From positions 258,336,001 through 258,400,000 of the forward strand of contig NC_092341.1 in NCBI RefSeq assembly GCF_046630445.1: a DNA stretch of 64,000 bases, given 5' to 3'. Position 1 is the first letter of the stretch, and each line of letters starts with the position of its first letter. The notes below the pieces were generated by a model that was not told the origin of the DNA, ran no database searches, and worked only from the letters and a program-made list of their open reading frames with translations. Origin of the DNA: Rutidosis leptorrhynchoides (lineage: Eukaryota > Streptophyta > Magnoliopsida > Asterales > Asteraceae). A program made the translations under genes and the position numbers. Positions 46,080 to 59,830 of this stretch are shown piece by piece.

Positions 46080-48979
46080 TGTAATAACCCGGCTTTTTCG
46101 ACTTGTTTTTGTGCCTTGTGATTTTTGCGAAACTGCGTATTTGTGCGTACTGTGCTACTTTGTACTCTCGAATCTTTATACACATGGCCTACTTTCATTT
46201 ATGTGTTAAAACGTGCCTTTAAGTACGTAGGATGCTTAACTTGATCACCGGAAGCCTTTATGACCGTTAGTGTCACTTGACGTTACGACAAACTGCGTAC
46301 TGAGTACACGTTTAACTTTTGTCGTAATCGGAATATTATTGCTACGAAATCTTAATTATTATTTCATAATAATAATAATTACTTGGGTTTTTGGATGCTG
46401 AATTACACGTAGTAATTTACTTATGCTTACTAGTTAGTCTTGTTGGACTTTCTACCTTGTTGGGCCTTAGCCCACCCTACACTAATTAGTGGACTATTTA
46501 ATTAGCCCAATTATTAATAGCTAGTGACCCATTAATATGTAAGACAAATGCCCATTTATTAGAGGGAACATGCTAGCATTTTTGTCAAGTATTATCCTTA
46601 ATGTTGCATGGGATCCTAACATAAGCACCAACTTTAGACAACCATTAACCAAAAAGCAAAAGTGTGTCCCCCTTGTCCCCCTCCCATTCCAACGGCCATC
46701 ACCACCATTATCACCCTCATTCACCTATAAATACAAGCTTTATTCCATCCATTTTACACTTGCTCACATTTACATTTCACACACACTTACTCTCTTATTT
46801 CCTCTCTAGTCTTTCTCACTCTAAAACTTGTAAGTTTTTGAATTTCTTCTTCTTCTTCTCTTATCATTTTCGAATTCATCATCATCATTAAAGGGTCTAG
46901 CTTTTTAGCTTTGATCTTGATTACATCTTGTAGATTCAAACTTGGATTTGAATCCTTCAAGAACATGGAAGATTCAAGCTTTCTAGATTTGAATCTTCAC
47001 CTACTTTGTAGATCTATATCTTTCAACTTTAATCTTGTTATTTTGTTATAAAGATTCAAACTTGTGTTTGTAATCTTCATGTAACTTAAAGATCCAAACT
47101 TTATGCTTTAAGATCTTCAAGAACAACCAAGATGCAAGCTTTCTAGCTTGAATCTTCATATCTTTTGTTGGATCTAAGTTTCATAACTTATGATCTCATT
47201 ATTTTGTTATAAAGATCAAAACCTGTGTTTATGGTCTTCATATAACTTAAAGATCTAAGCTTTATGCTTCAAGGCCTTCAAGAACACTAAAGGTTCAAGC
47301 TTTCTAGCTTTGTGACCTTATAACTTGGGTGAAAAGGATCCAAGCTCTCTAGCTTAGGGTTCCATCACTTAATTTGACTTAGATTATGTTCATACTTGCT
47401 TGATTGAAGTAAAGTTTGTAGCGTTAGTTGTAAATGTAACTTGTAATTGTGTTAAGACTAAGGATATGATGTAAACTTGGTTCATCATCCATCTAAGACT
47501 CTTAAATGAGTTGTGTTCTTATTTGATCTTAACATATTGTGTGTTGATGATAGAATCTTGGTCAAGGTGATGTTAACCCATCAACGAGTTGTACACTTGA
47601 AGCTACAAGCATCAAGGATGAGAACCGTGATGAGCCTCAAGCACTAAGAACCCCACCGGAGCACCTTGTTTACTGTTTCTCGGGATCTGATCAGGCTCCT
47701 GGGCTACTGAAAAAGTTGATTTTCAGATATCCTGGTTCGAGTATATGACTTTCCGCTTAAGACTCGTCTCAATCCGAGTTACGGTTTGGGATTTATGGCC
47801 TTTTCAAAATCACTACACCCTTGTAATGTTGTGCTGAAAATTCGGACCTACTCGCACTAAAACCGTCACCACGGTCAAACGAAGACGAGTTTGAGTCTAG
47901 AAATTGGTCAGCAACTAGAGGACTCCCATACGGAGCCATATCCACTGATTACACGTCTTTTTGATTTATGTAGAGGCCGTAGCAGATGATCAAAGTCATC
48001 CTATTGTTTCGACCTCTATACTTGTTAACCTTACTTAACTTTTACAATGATGAATGATGATGATGATGACACTTAAACTTATTTTATGCACTATTAGAAC
48101 TTATGAGGATAACATACTGACCTAGTAACCTTTGACTTAGTTTGACGACCTTTCAGACCGACTTACTACTTGCTTACTTTCATTATCGACTTTACCGCTC
48201 TTATTACTGTGAGTTATAGCATCCCTTTTTACTTTAATTATTTTGGGACTGAGAATACATGCGCTTTTTTGCATTTTACATACTAGGAACGAGTACTTAA
48301 ACTTTATATATGTGTGGGTTATACAACGGCATAAACTTTCCCCTTAGCTCGGTAACGTTTAGTCATTGGTTTTTGAACCGGTGAACGCGAATCTTAGATA
48401 TGGATCCATAGGGTTTGACATCCCCACTCGGGCTTGTCGCACTAGCATTTAACGGGTGTTTAATACTTTGTAAACATACGCACTCGCCAAATGTACTTTT
48501 ATGGGGTTATAAACGTTAAGTTAGTTACCAAGTGTCCACGGTTAAACATATACTTTTCATACTGTTTTGAAACACCGAAATCTCGTGGCCTACCTTACAT
48601 TACTGTTACAACTTAAACTATAGCTCACCAACAATATTGTTGACGTTTTTAAGCATGTTTTCTCAGGTATTTAGAGGTTTGTTGCTTCCGCTATTTAGAC
48701 TTGCTGTCTTGGTGTTTAAACTTGCTATTAAGGACCTGCTGTGCTAGAATTCTGCTGCATTACTTAGAGATGTCTCAATCATGAAACTTTTCTTTTGCAT
48801 TCGTAATTTATGTTATTTTCAAATAATGAATTTGTAATGACATTTGTGTCACGTTATCTTTTGTAAAGGCTATCTTTTTATGAATGCAAAACTGGTTTTC
48901 AAACAGCATATAGTGTTTGACCTTGTAATGATCCTGTTGTTGATGATCCGTACACGATGGTTTTGTATGGAGCGTCACA
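46080..48979 (+). repeat. Tekay-B 3' LTR
   Basis: A 2900-bp copy of 37223-40131, beginning TGTAATAACCCGG and ending GCGTCACA, followed by the target duplication TTAGG. TATA box at 46726-46733. Confidence 0.92.
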
Positions 48980-49603
48980 TTAGGAGTCCACAATTAGTAG
49001 TTCAACAATTCATATATAGTTTAATATATAATATTCGAATTAATTAATACATGTCGTGACCCGTTATATACATGTCTCAGACTCGATCACAACTCAAGGT
49101 ATATATATTATTTTAGAATCAACCTCAACCCTGTATAGAGAACTCGATCATTACTGCATATAGAGTGTCTATGGTTATTCCAAATAATATATATACGTCG
49201 ATATGATATGTCAAAACATTGTATACGTGTCCCGATATTTAAAGTGCATAAAAATAAATAACAGAAATTAAATGACGATAAATAAAATTGCGAGAATTAA
49301 AATTGCGATTAATGAAATGTACAATAAGGAATTAACAGTTAGCTAGGAACAGTTAGCTAGGATTTTGTTAGCGTGGATTCTTAACAAAATTTCTCATAGT
49401 TAATTTGTTTGTTTCGAACAACTTTTATTTTTGTCCAATGTTTTCTTCATTATGCCACTTGTTGGATTCTGATAGGTCAAAATCCAAATATAAAATTGAA
49501 TGAAAATGGTTATTCTGCGGTGAACGGATACGTATATCAGTGGTTGTAAGTAGGATAGTAAATGACTGTTGAATCAGCGTCGAAGAATGTACAGTGTAAC
49601 TTA

Positions 49604-49665
49604 TTAAGGTGAAATCTAAATATTCCTCGGGTATTACCTACCCGTTAAAATATTTTCACCATTAA
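49604..49665 (-). ncRNA. Conserved two-tier hairpin in LARD-2
   Basis: The outer stem pairs TTAA, GGTGAAA and AATATT on the left (49604-49624) with AATATT, TTTCACC and TTAA on the right (49649-49665), with small bulges. The inner stem is CGGGTA/TACCCG (49628-49633 with 49639-49644). Compared with LARD-1, the outer-stem segment TTGTGAA/TTCACAA has become GGTGAA/TTCACC, a T-A to G-C pair change on both sides. Confidence 0.55.
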
Positions 49666-49823
49666 CAGTTTGTACAAAAGACTTTTAATTACAATCTTTA
49701 TGAAAATATATATACATATATATTTTCTTCGGATGTAATCATGGATTTAATGAGTTAATATGATATTAATCTCATTTGCTTTATCGTTAGAACAAGAATA
49801 TATAATCTCTAAAACATTAGAGA

Positions 49824-50385
49824 TTATATAATCGCCATGTCGAACGAAGATAAATGGTGTAGAACGTCATGTAGAACGATGATTATGCTCGAGGTAAAGA
49901 TAGTTGTTGGTGGTACTGTTGGTGCCGATGATGTTGCTGAAGCTGGTATATTTTGCACCATATTCTCCAAATTGATTACTCGAGCGCGAAGTTCGTTGAC
50001 TTCTTCTATTATTCTGGGATGATTGTCGGTCGAAAAGAGCGGATGAATAAGGTTTAGAATTGTGGATAAAATATAATTGTGTCGAGCTACTCTAGAAGTG
50101 AGGCTGAAAATGGTGTTTCGGATTGGTTCGTCGGTGAATGCTTCAGGTTCTTCACCCAGAGACAATATGGTGGATGAAAGGGATCGCTTCTTCTTGTCTC
50201 CAATGATTAAGTAGACTACGAACCCATCCCCAATTCATCCAGAGTTGAAGATGACTAGTTGGTTGATCCATTTCGTTTACACTGCTTTCGGAGCTTAGGT
50301 GAATATCCATGTAGGAATAGCTGTCGAAATAACTATCGAAATAGCTATCGGAATCTGAGGGACTCGAACTGGTTGAGGGATTTAT
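49824..50385 (-). pseudogene. LARD-2 ORF1 copy, start lost and frameshifted
   Basis: The minus-strand copy of LARD ORF1. The first codon of the LARD-1 form (ATG) is ATA here (about 50385). A small deletion near 50185 shifts the frame in the Trp-rich middle, and the rest (49824-50165) reads EEPEAFTDEPIRNTIFSL, IIEEVNELRARVINLENMVQ and then a Ser/Thr-rich tail. The coiled coil is the best-preserved part, which suggests it was the last to lose constraint or is simply least hit. Confidence 0.65.
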
Positions 50386-50755
50386 CTCGTACGATCAGAT
50401 GAAGGATTTTCGATAAGAAATAGATTATAGGATGTAGATTAGTACCCTGCAATACATAATTTACATATGCATATATAATACTAAAATCCCATAAGTTACG
50501 GAGGAATCTACGGAAGCTGTCAGGCAAAGGTACAATAACAGATATGCTAAGATATGAATTTATCTATACACTGTCTATGCAATAGAAGTAGTAAGACGTG
50601 TCTAGACTTTAAGGATGATAAGCAAATAATTTTCGACACGAAATGATAAGCAAAACTTTTAACATGCAGACACGGTCGAAGTCCAGACCCACTAATGCAT
50701 CTAAAAAACTATCAGTTAGACACACTAATGCAAGACCTGGTTCGCTAAGACCACC

Positions 50756-50767
50756 GCTCTGATACCA
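50756..50767 (-). other. Primer-binding site of LARD-2 (tRNA-Met)
   Basis: Minus strand TGGTATCAGAGC two bases from the 5' LTR end at 50770. Confidence 0.9.
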
Positions 50768-51259
50768 ACTGAAAGGACCCGTCCTAATCCATCTGGACGA
50801 ATACATTACATTTGGTTACATCGCGAGGTACTTGACCTCTATATGATACATTTTACAAACATTGCATTCGTTTTTAAAAAGACAAACTTTCATTACATCG
50901 AAAGCTAACGGCATGCATACCATTTCATAATATATCCAACTATAATTGACTTAATAATAATTTTGATGAACTCAACGACTCGAATGCAACGTCTTTTGAA
51001 ATATGTCATGAATGACTCTAAGTAATGTCTCTAAAATGAGCAAATGCACAGCGGCAGATTTCTTTCATACCTGAGAATAAACATTCTTTCAAGTGTCAAC
51101 CAAAAGGCTGATGAGTTCATAGGTTTATCGTAAACAATAAAATTCATCATTTTAATAGACCACAAGATTTAATGTTCCCATTTCCCATAAACATCATGCA
51201 TAAAATTCATTCATATGGATTGAACACCTGGTAATCGACCTTAACAAGTTGCATAAAGA

Positions 51260-51515
51260 ATATCCTTATCATTCCGGGACAACTTCGGACATGATAAATT
51301 CGCCATCATTTCGGGACAACTTCGGACATGATAAATTCGCCATCATTCCGGGACAACTTCGGATATGATAAATTCGCCATCATTCCGGGACAACTTCGGA
51401 CATGATAAATTCGCCATCATTCCGGGACAACTTCAGACATGATAAATTCGCCATCATTCCGGGACAACTTCGAACATGATAAATTCGCCATCATTCAGGG
51501 AAAACTTCGGACATG
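51260..51515. repeat. 37-bp tandem repeats in LARD-2 5' LTR
   Basis: Seven copies of the unit found eight times at 31555-31850, with different substitutions in individual copies. Confidence 0.92.
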
Positions 51516-52321
51516 ATAAAAAGGGCATATTCGATTTCGATAATTCAACCATAGAATGTAGTTTCGATTACTTATGTCTATTTCGTAAAACATTTATAAA
51601 AGCATTTTATGTATTCGGACTTCAAAAATATATTCCAAAAGCATTTAATAAAGCAGTTGTAAAAACAACGCATGTATTCTCAGTGCCAAAAATGTAAAGA
51701 GTAAAAGGGAATCAAATGAACTCATAATACGATATTTCGTAGTAAAAATATGCATACGACGATACTGAACAATGCAGGGTTGGCCTCGGATTCACGAACC
51801 TATATCATTTGTATATATATTAATACACATAATTGTGATCGAATAAATTTATATATTATTATTAGTGATGTACTTGTTATATTTAATAATTTATAAGTTT
51901 TATTAATTATTTATATATTTACATTTTATATATAGAATTATTAATATAGTTAAGTTATGTAATTTAAGTATATTTTATAATCTTTATTTTAATACTTGTA
52001 ATCTTAACAACGTCATTTAAAAACTTTTATTTTCATAATCAATATTATTTTAATAATAATGATATAGATAATACTTGATAATAATAATAATAATAGTTTT
52101 AATGATATCAAAATAATAATTTTTGTAAAAATGATAATAATGATAATAGTTTTTAATAATAACAATACTATTAATGATAATCATACTAATACTTATAATG
52201 ATAATATCAATAATATTTTTGTTGATAATATTAATAATAATACTAATAATTTAAAATGATACTAATACTAATATTAAAGAAGAAAATAATAATAAATTTT
52301 ATTATTTTCATATTAATGATA

Positions 52322-52425
<104 letters not shown>

Positions 52426-52834
52426 CCTAATCATATTAATAATAATAATAGTTATACTAGTAGTATAATGATAAAGTTATATTTTAAATGATATTGGTAA
52501 TAACATTAATAATAATGAATTTGTATCTATAATAATAATAAATGGATTTCTATCATAATACTTATATTTGTAATAATAATAATAATCTTAACAATTATAA
52601 TACTAATAATAATAACAATAATAATAATAATGATAATAATAATAATAATCATAATATTCCTAATACTTAGTGATAATAATACTAACAATACTAATACTTG
52701 ATAATAACAATAACAATAACAATAATAAGCATAACAGTAATAATTTTAATCATAATATTAACTAGTGATAATAATAATAATAGAATTATTAGAAAAACTA
52801 CCTCAATGTGATAGGTCTTTAAAGAAAAAAAAAT

Positions 52835-52910
52835 AAACGCCCACGCACGGCTTGAACCAGCGACCTCTCGATACTCGACAGCACTCTTAGCTGGCTGAGC
52901 TGGCTTGTTT
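52835..52910 (-). other. tRNA-like relic in LARD-2 5' LTR
   Basis: Copy of the element at 33225-33300. B box at 52848-52858 is kept (GGTTCAAGCCG). The A box at 52891-52903 is changed at the position of its last G. Confidence 0.45.
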
Positions 52911-54851
52911 ATCTGTTTTAAACACAACACAAAAGTATATAACTCGATCTATTCCTTTTCTTCTTCCTCACCAATACAATCGACCCAGGTTCAATTCAAT
53001 TCACAACAAAGAATTTTTCATTTGATTTTAACATTATCAAAGTATCATGAATTATCAGTTTGTGGTATATCGATTTATTGAAACAGAAAAAATAAAATCA
53101 AAGTGACTGAAGCTGTCTGTTAGCGAAAAAAATAATAATAATATAGACTAAAAATTTGATTTTGAGATTTAGACCTTTTTAGTTTATAATTGTAACATGA
53201 ATTTGATAGTAATTAACTCCCAGAATCCTTGTGAATCCTTAATTAATCCAGAAACAACGAAACCAGTTCAAATTTCTTAATAAACAAAACAGTTGACTTT
53301 TTATGTTTAATCTTTGACTCTAAAATTAGGATTCAGTTCATCAAATTGAGACTTGAAATTTTACAGATAGTTTGCATTATAGATTACTAATACATCTGCA
53401 TTTTTACATTTTGATAATTTATTTGTTTTCGAGGTATTGCCAATTCCTGTCAAGAACACGATGAACTCTAATTCGAATTTCAAGTTTTAGATCGTTTTAG
53501 GTTGTAATTATAACATGAATTTTGTTCTAAATCCTTCCTATAAACTTTAGGAATCATCAATTTAATCAGAAACATTAATACAATTACAAATTTCTTGATG
53601 AACAAATTGTTTGACTTTTTGAATTTAAGCTTTGACTAGTAAATTAGAATTTAAAAGATACAATTGGAATATGAAAACTTACAGATAGTTTAATTTGATC
53701 TTCCCTAACATCACTGCATTATTAGATTTTGTGAATTTATTCAAAATCGAGTTTTTGATGAAATCAAACCAGGTACAGGGGTGTCGTCTGGTTTCCTCAT
53801 TTTTCTATATGATTTTCCTTATGATGGTAATTAATAATTGATAGTTGATAATGATAATGATAATGAAGAATCCAATGATTTAATTCATACCATCTAGTTT
53901 AATAATCTGATTTATAGTGAATTATATTCAACACTAAATCACAGGATAAATAGAACATTAGGAAAAAAAATAAGAAAAGAAAATGACAGATAACAGATTA
54001 CACGTTATATCAATGTTTATATTTGTATATATCTGTATCTATATAATTTTATATATCTATATTCGTATATTTGTGTTTATGTATTAGTATATTCCGTATA
54101 TTTATAAATTTATAATTAATCTTATTAATTATTAAATATAATTGTAATAATGATACTCTTAATATTATAAATAATAATAATAGAAATTTATAATAATATA
54201 ATAGTAGTAATAATATTATTAATGATAATAATAATAATAATACTAATTATTATAATAATAATTATAATAATACTATAACAATTTAAATCTATCAAATTCG
54301 CATCTATAGTTTATTTATTTAAAATAATTTTAATAACACTAGTATTGATATTAATATTAAAAGTAATAACAATATTATTGTAACAATTATATTTATAATT
54401 TAATATTTTAATATTACATATCATTGATTATGTAATATAGTCATATACATTACATAATAAATTATTTTGAGTATTATGTTTTATACATTTTAATATATAT
54501 TACATTATACATATAATAGTAATTATATAAGGAAATCATATATTTATATAAATTCATTTTTAATTATAACTTAATTATTTTATATCTTATTTGACATATT
54601 AATTTTTAATGTTTAAATTTTACTTTATTATTTCTAATTATGATTATATATATACTTATATTTATATTTATATATATGAATATATTTATTTACAAACAAT
54701 TGTTCGTGAATCATCGAGAATAGTCGAAGGTTAGTTGAATGTATAACAACAGTTCAAAATTTTGAGATTCAATTAAATAGACTTTGCTTCTCATGACGAA
54801 ATCGAATAAAGATCAAGTTTAAATTTGGTCGCAAATTTCCGGGTCATCACA

Positions 54852-57444
54852 AAATATCCTCTGCTGCCAGTACAACCAGCAGAGAACGTACTTGACCCGC
54901 AAAGCAGACTTGAGTTGGGTCCTCATCGTGTTGAACCAGCTCATACTACTGCTCAGCCCACTTATAACTTAGATCATGATAAGAGTCACACTAATGAATC
55001 AAAACCTGCTAAAACTCTTACACTATCTGAGTCATCATGTGTTGCCAATGAGTCAGTAGAGTCACAGCTACACTTACAAACACCACACTTTGTCTCAATT
55101 GAAGCGCTAACTAAAACACACGTTTGTCCCAGAGACCAACATCAGAAGAAATTGTTGAGTCAAATTTATTTGATTCTGCTATTGTTAACAAAACTTGTTA
55201 CTTTGTTTCAGATCTTAGCAGGGCAGCAGATATTACTTCTACCGGTGTTATGGCTGGTACTGGCGATCATTATGTTGCTACTGGTACTGGTCCTGATACA
55301 GATATTCTTGAACCTACTGCTGCTGCTGATACTGGGGATGAAGTGGTTACTGGTTCCACTTATCTTACTGTTAATGAGGAGATAGCTACTGCTGATGCTT
55401 CTGTTACTCCTCTTGTTATTACAGTGTTACTGCCCCAACTACTGATTCTGAAGTAGTTGGTGAAATGGTGATTGAACCTCCTCCGGCTACTCGTGTTATT
55501 CTTCCTGAGGAGGTTCTAGTTTCTGAACTTACTGGTTCTATTGGTATTCTGGATGTTGCTGCTATTGAATCCATAGAATTCATTACTGTGGATACTGCTG
55601 GTAATCTTAATATTTCTGATACAACACCGGATACCTTCTTTAAAGGTGATATGGATACTACTGCTTTAACTACTGAACAGTCACCTACTGTTGCTACTGG
55701 TTCACAAGAACCACAATTGGATGCTGGTACCTCTACTACTGTCACTGCTGCATCTACTAAGGCTGAAGTCTCTGCTGAAAAGCCTAAGTATGTTTGCTAG
55801 GTACCAGATCTAAGGGACGTTGTTCCTAAACCTGTTTTCAAGGGACTATCCATTACTCCTAAAGTTGCTCATCTAGTGGACCATCTCACAATTGATCCAC
55901 AAACTGCTCTTGTTGAGGCCAGCAAATTACCTGACGAGGAGTTGACTCAACTACTTTCACAGTTGGACCAGCAAGCCAGAGAAGAAGTATATGAGAGGCT
56001 GGCTACACTTGATAACATTAACAAGCAACCATATTACCATGTCTTTGGTATGGCTCCTGCTGCTTCTCCATCGCCTGATACATCCAGATACTGGTAAGTT
56101 TGTCATGCAACATATTCCTGATTCGCCAGTACCTTCTGATTCATCAGCTTCTTCCTCATCATTTTCTTCTTCTGATGGTGATGCTGATAAAGGTACTAGT
56201 AAGGATGAGCTACTAATTTTTGATAATATTGCTGGCTTTAAGGACAAACCAGTGGATCTTAATGATGATGCAACTGATGATGTTGCAAAGGATACCAGTG
56301 GTTCTAAACCTTCGAGTGAAGGTAAAAATCATGGTGATCATGGTGATGAGTCAGATTCTGACCTTCCACCTCCACCACCCTACGGCGGTACTCCTATTAT
56401 TGCTGCTACTGAACAACCATCCACCAGTACAGCTGATGCTTCTGACATAGCAGGGTTGTCTACTCTGGCTGTTTACAGGACTGTTGCCAGAATCACACCC
56501 GACATCACCAAGACCATCAGGAAAACTCTAGTTGATTGCATGGTTGAAGCTATTTGATGAGCTATTTGTATTACAACTTATGTTATTGAAACCCAGCTGC
56601 GTCAAGTTACTGCTTTTACAGATCTAGTAGTTGATGCCATTCAACGCCATTATGAAGAAGAAGAAGAACTTAAGCAGTGAATCATATCTCATAATGAATA
56701 TACTGATCATATTACCAGACTTCAAGTAGCACTGGATCAAGAAAGATGAAGGAATCAATTTCTGAATGAAGAAAATAGGGTGTTGGAAGAGAGATTGGAG
56801 TCACAGGAACAGCAGATGGCTACCATGATTCCTGCTTCTGCTTATGTTACTATGGTTGACATAATGCAATGCATGGCTGCTCTTCAAGCTGATGTTAAAG
56901 CCAGTGTAAATCAAATGACCATGGGTGTTGCTAGGAATGAAGTCAGAACTTCCAACCTATGTCTAAGACAATATGGTGTGGACCCTGGTGCTCACATATC
57001 TCCTGCTGATGCTGATTGGAACAACTTTGCATACTCAGTGCCTGAGTCTAACAGTGATCTTGATTTAAGTGCTCTCCCTGGCTCTACTTCTGCCCCTGAT
57101 GATGACAAAAAGGGGGAGAAGAAATCTAAAAACATAAGAAGAGAAAACAATCTGAGGGGAGCAAGACCATGAGAAAGCTCCTAAACATCAGAGGAGAGAT
57201 GGTGATGATGGTGTTGATGGTGCTGATCAAGAAAATATTGGCCCTAAGCCTAACAACACTCATACTGAAGCAGGTGTTAAGGCTGCTGGTGAATCTCAAC
57301 CCAGTATGCCTGCCACATCTGTAGATGATATTGGTTCTGGCAGTAAGCTCAGTGATGTCTCTAAATTGACTTTGGCTGAATCTTTTGTTGCTTCTCAATC
57401 GATTGAAAGAAAGCTAAAAAAATGGAGAGGCACCAGAAGAGACA
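54852..57444 (+). pseudogene. Unassigned, probably transposon-associated coding region, part 2 (C-terminal)
   Basis: Resumes in frame after LARD-2 (KYPLLPVQP). The protein is long and low in complexity: Thr/Asp/Glu-rich repeats (55124-55800), a small helical segment (LPDEELTQLLSQLDQQAREE near 55940-55985), an acidic Ser-rich stretch (56130-56400), then a likely coiled coil (RVLEERLESQEQQMATM near 56780-56830). Frameshifts near 55115, 55445 and 56095 and stops at 55798, 56555 and 56678 break it. After 57172 another frame continues with Asp/Gly-rich sequence and is cut at 57444 by the minus-strand element. No enzyme domain is seen and function is unknown. Confidence 0.5.
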
Positions 57445-58094
57445 TGTAACGACCCAACCCGTATTAAAGCCGGCCCATAAAATTTTTTTCTTTTAATACG
57501 CGTTAAATAATACTTTAGGTCCGAATTGTGTTTCCATAAACATCTTTAATACAATAATAAGTTTAATAACTTTAAAACATTTAATACATTGATTAATTGT
57601 CCAAACGGACATACACGACCCGACTAGTTTAGTTTCCAACCAAAACCGAGCATGGTGATTTGGGACTACGCTACCCAAATCCTAATCGAATACAAAAGAA
57701 AGATCTTCTTAGCAACCTAGCCAAGATCTCTAATCCCCAAGTTTACCCGAGCCGCCAAGCATGCGATCCTATAAAAATGTAAACAACGAGAGGGTAAGCT
57801 AACGCTTAGTGAGTGAAAATATACTACATACATATATATGTATAAAATGGACATGCCACACAAATAATCAAATACCGCATACCGGAGCATCCATGTATAA
57901 GGCAACTATACTAAGCATACCGTACGATCTCTAAGCAACAAGCTAAAGATATCAACAAATATAAGTTCACCAACGACGATATGAACAACTCCAATAAGCT
58001 ACACCTGGAGGGTTAGCTACAACACAACATTACATTAATATATAACAATATAAAACGAATAAGGTTAACCCCTTAACCCATTACCGAATACCAA

Positions 58095-58330
58095 ACGCCA
58101 CAATGAAGATTGGCCGAGCTACACGAGCCTTAGTAATCCGAACCCACACGAGATTACTATCTTCACAACATCGAGGTTGGCCGAACTACACGAGCCTTAG
58201 TAATCCGAAACCACACGAGATTACTACCTCAATAAGATGACCGAACTACACGAGTCATCGTGAATCCGAACTACACACGGTTCACTTCTCAACATCGAAA
58301 CCCACGGTCACGGGATTATAAAATCCACCA
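58095..58330. repeat. GGCCGAACTACACGAGCCTT minisatellite in the LTR
   Basis: About four units of roughly 60 bp, each with GGCCGAACTACACGAG, then TAATCCGAA and CACACGAGATTACT. A related array occupies the interior at 60575-60905. The 5' LTR copy starts at about 63863. Confidence 0.85.
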
Positions 58331-59560
58331 CATCGGGGTCATCTACTTCACAACAATATCAACCCTTCGCCATTGGGGTTATAACATCCAAATCACAACC
58401 ATGTGTGATAACGTACACACAAGCGTGTACCTCGCCAAAGGTGGTCAACCAAAACGCACAAACGTGCCAATTGGACCTATACACAAGTCCATCAATCCAC
58501 CTATATGTGAAGTGAGCTCTATGACCGAGAACCACTTCACCCGACCCGCACCCATCCTACACATACATATGCATATAGGATATTAACACTCACCTTGTCT
58601 CCTTGAAGAATGCAACCAAATAATCCGCAACACGTCAATGGAAAGTACCTATTCCATTATCACAAATTCAACAACACACTTAGATTGGATTTACAAACCA
58701 ACCCAATTTGACACTTAGTGCAAATTCGACCCAAATGCACTTCCAAGTACAAACCGCGCCCAAACTATCCAATAATTACTAACACAAGTGATAATGGTCC
58801 TAATATGCCAATTAAACCCGAACACAAGTGTTAAACACTTATCGTTCTCAAAATCGCCCATAAACCTTAATTTTGACCCATAAGGTCAAAATCTCACCAT
58901 TTACAAGTTTTGACACCAAAACATGTTTAACTCGGTTTTATACTTCAACTTAATCCATTTTAAGTTTACAAACCTCATCGAATCGACATTCGGGTCATAA
59001 TCCTCAACGAACCCTAATTTTGACTCTAGTCAAAATTAGTCAACCACGAAAACCATAAAAGTCTCCAAAACACCGATAATCACTAATGCTAGTGATTGTA
59101 CACCATTTACAAGTCTTAAACATGGTTAAATCATTAACCAACCCAAAACCCGCCTTTAACAACAATAAACCCGAATATTGGTGTTAATCTCCAATTAACA
59201 ACTAAATGGGTTTCACCTATGAATCAAACAATCAAAAGCCCCAAATTTGAATGATGAACACGAAAATAAAATTCAGAGTTAGAGCTTACCACTAGTATCA
59301 CCGTGTAGCTAAGAACGAGGAGAACAAACTTGTCAACTACGCCAAAGATCAAAACCCGCTTCTTCCTTTCTAAAAATCCCTTTGAAATCAAGTGGGTGTT
59401 GAGTTTTGAGAGAAAAATGAAAAGAAAAGGAGAATGAAATTAGGAAATGAAATGAATGGATGAGGTTAAAGCCTCAAATCTAGCTCAAATGTGAAATAAC
59501 CAAATTGCCCTTGAACCTTATTTAATATTACAAGAATCTGGTGCCAGTTCGTGCAGTATG

Positions 59561-59682
59561 CCGCGTCGCGGCCTTAAATGTCGCGCCGCGACATTTGACT
59601 AAGTCTGGGATCATTTTATAACTAACTTCTGATCTAAATTTCAATAGAATAGCGCGCCACAGCCTCGTTTGTCGCGCCGCGA
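59561..59682. repeat. Two pairs of GC-rich dyad repeats in the 3' LTR
   Basis: CCGCGTCGCGG (59561-59571) with TCGCGCCGCGA (59581-59591), and GCGCGCCACAGC (59652-59663) with TCGCGCCGCGA (59672-59682). Pairs start about 90 bp apart, as in the solo LTR. Confidence 0.85.
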
Positions 59683-59815
59683 CCCAAAACTCGACATGAT
59701 CCCTTCTCCCGCGTACAAGACTTTAACACCCAAACACGTCTCAAATCCTTCAAACTATAGTCGTACTTACACAATACTCCTATATATCATGTACGGAGAA
59801 AAACGGGGTGTTACA

Positions 59816-59830
59816 ACTCTCCCCCACTTA
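59816..59830 (-). other. Polypurine tract of the gag-only element
   Basis: Minus strand AAGTGGGGGAGAGT followed by the LTR start TGTAACACC. A clear purine tract. Confidence 0.85.

Larger units (their letters stand above)
37223..48979 (+). mobile_element. Tekay-B: full-length chromovirus-type element, inactivated
   Basis: A complete 11.76-kb element with target duplication TTAGG (37218-37222 and 48980-48984), inserted in the interior of LARD-2 in opposite orientation. LTRs are 37223-40131 and 46080-48979. The order primer site, ORF1, gag-protease, RT, RNase H, integrase with chromodomain-like tail, 3' priming block is that of Tekay/Del chromoviruses. Its LTRs differ at roughly 2-3 percent of sites by eye. 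Coding parts are broken by at least seven stops or frameshifts and several catalytic changes, so it is non-functional. Confidence 0.92.
48985..50769 (-). other. LARD-2 interior, 5' part
   Basis: Holds the primer site, broken ORF1 and the two-tier hairpin in the order seen in LARD-1. The stretch 48985-49600 is noncoding with no recognised feature. Confidence 0.65.
57445..59815 (-). repeat. 3' LTR of the gag-only element
   Basis: 2371 bp. The first 800 bp match 63206-64000 closely. It contains a minisatellite at 58095-58330 and GC-rich dyads at 59561-59682. Confidence 0.88.

Noticed and set aside
55957-56247. Minus-strand acidic ORF opposite the unassigned coding region
   Set aside because: Shadow of the Ser/Asp-rich plus-strand frame.
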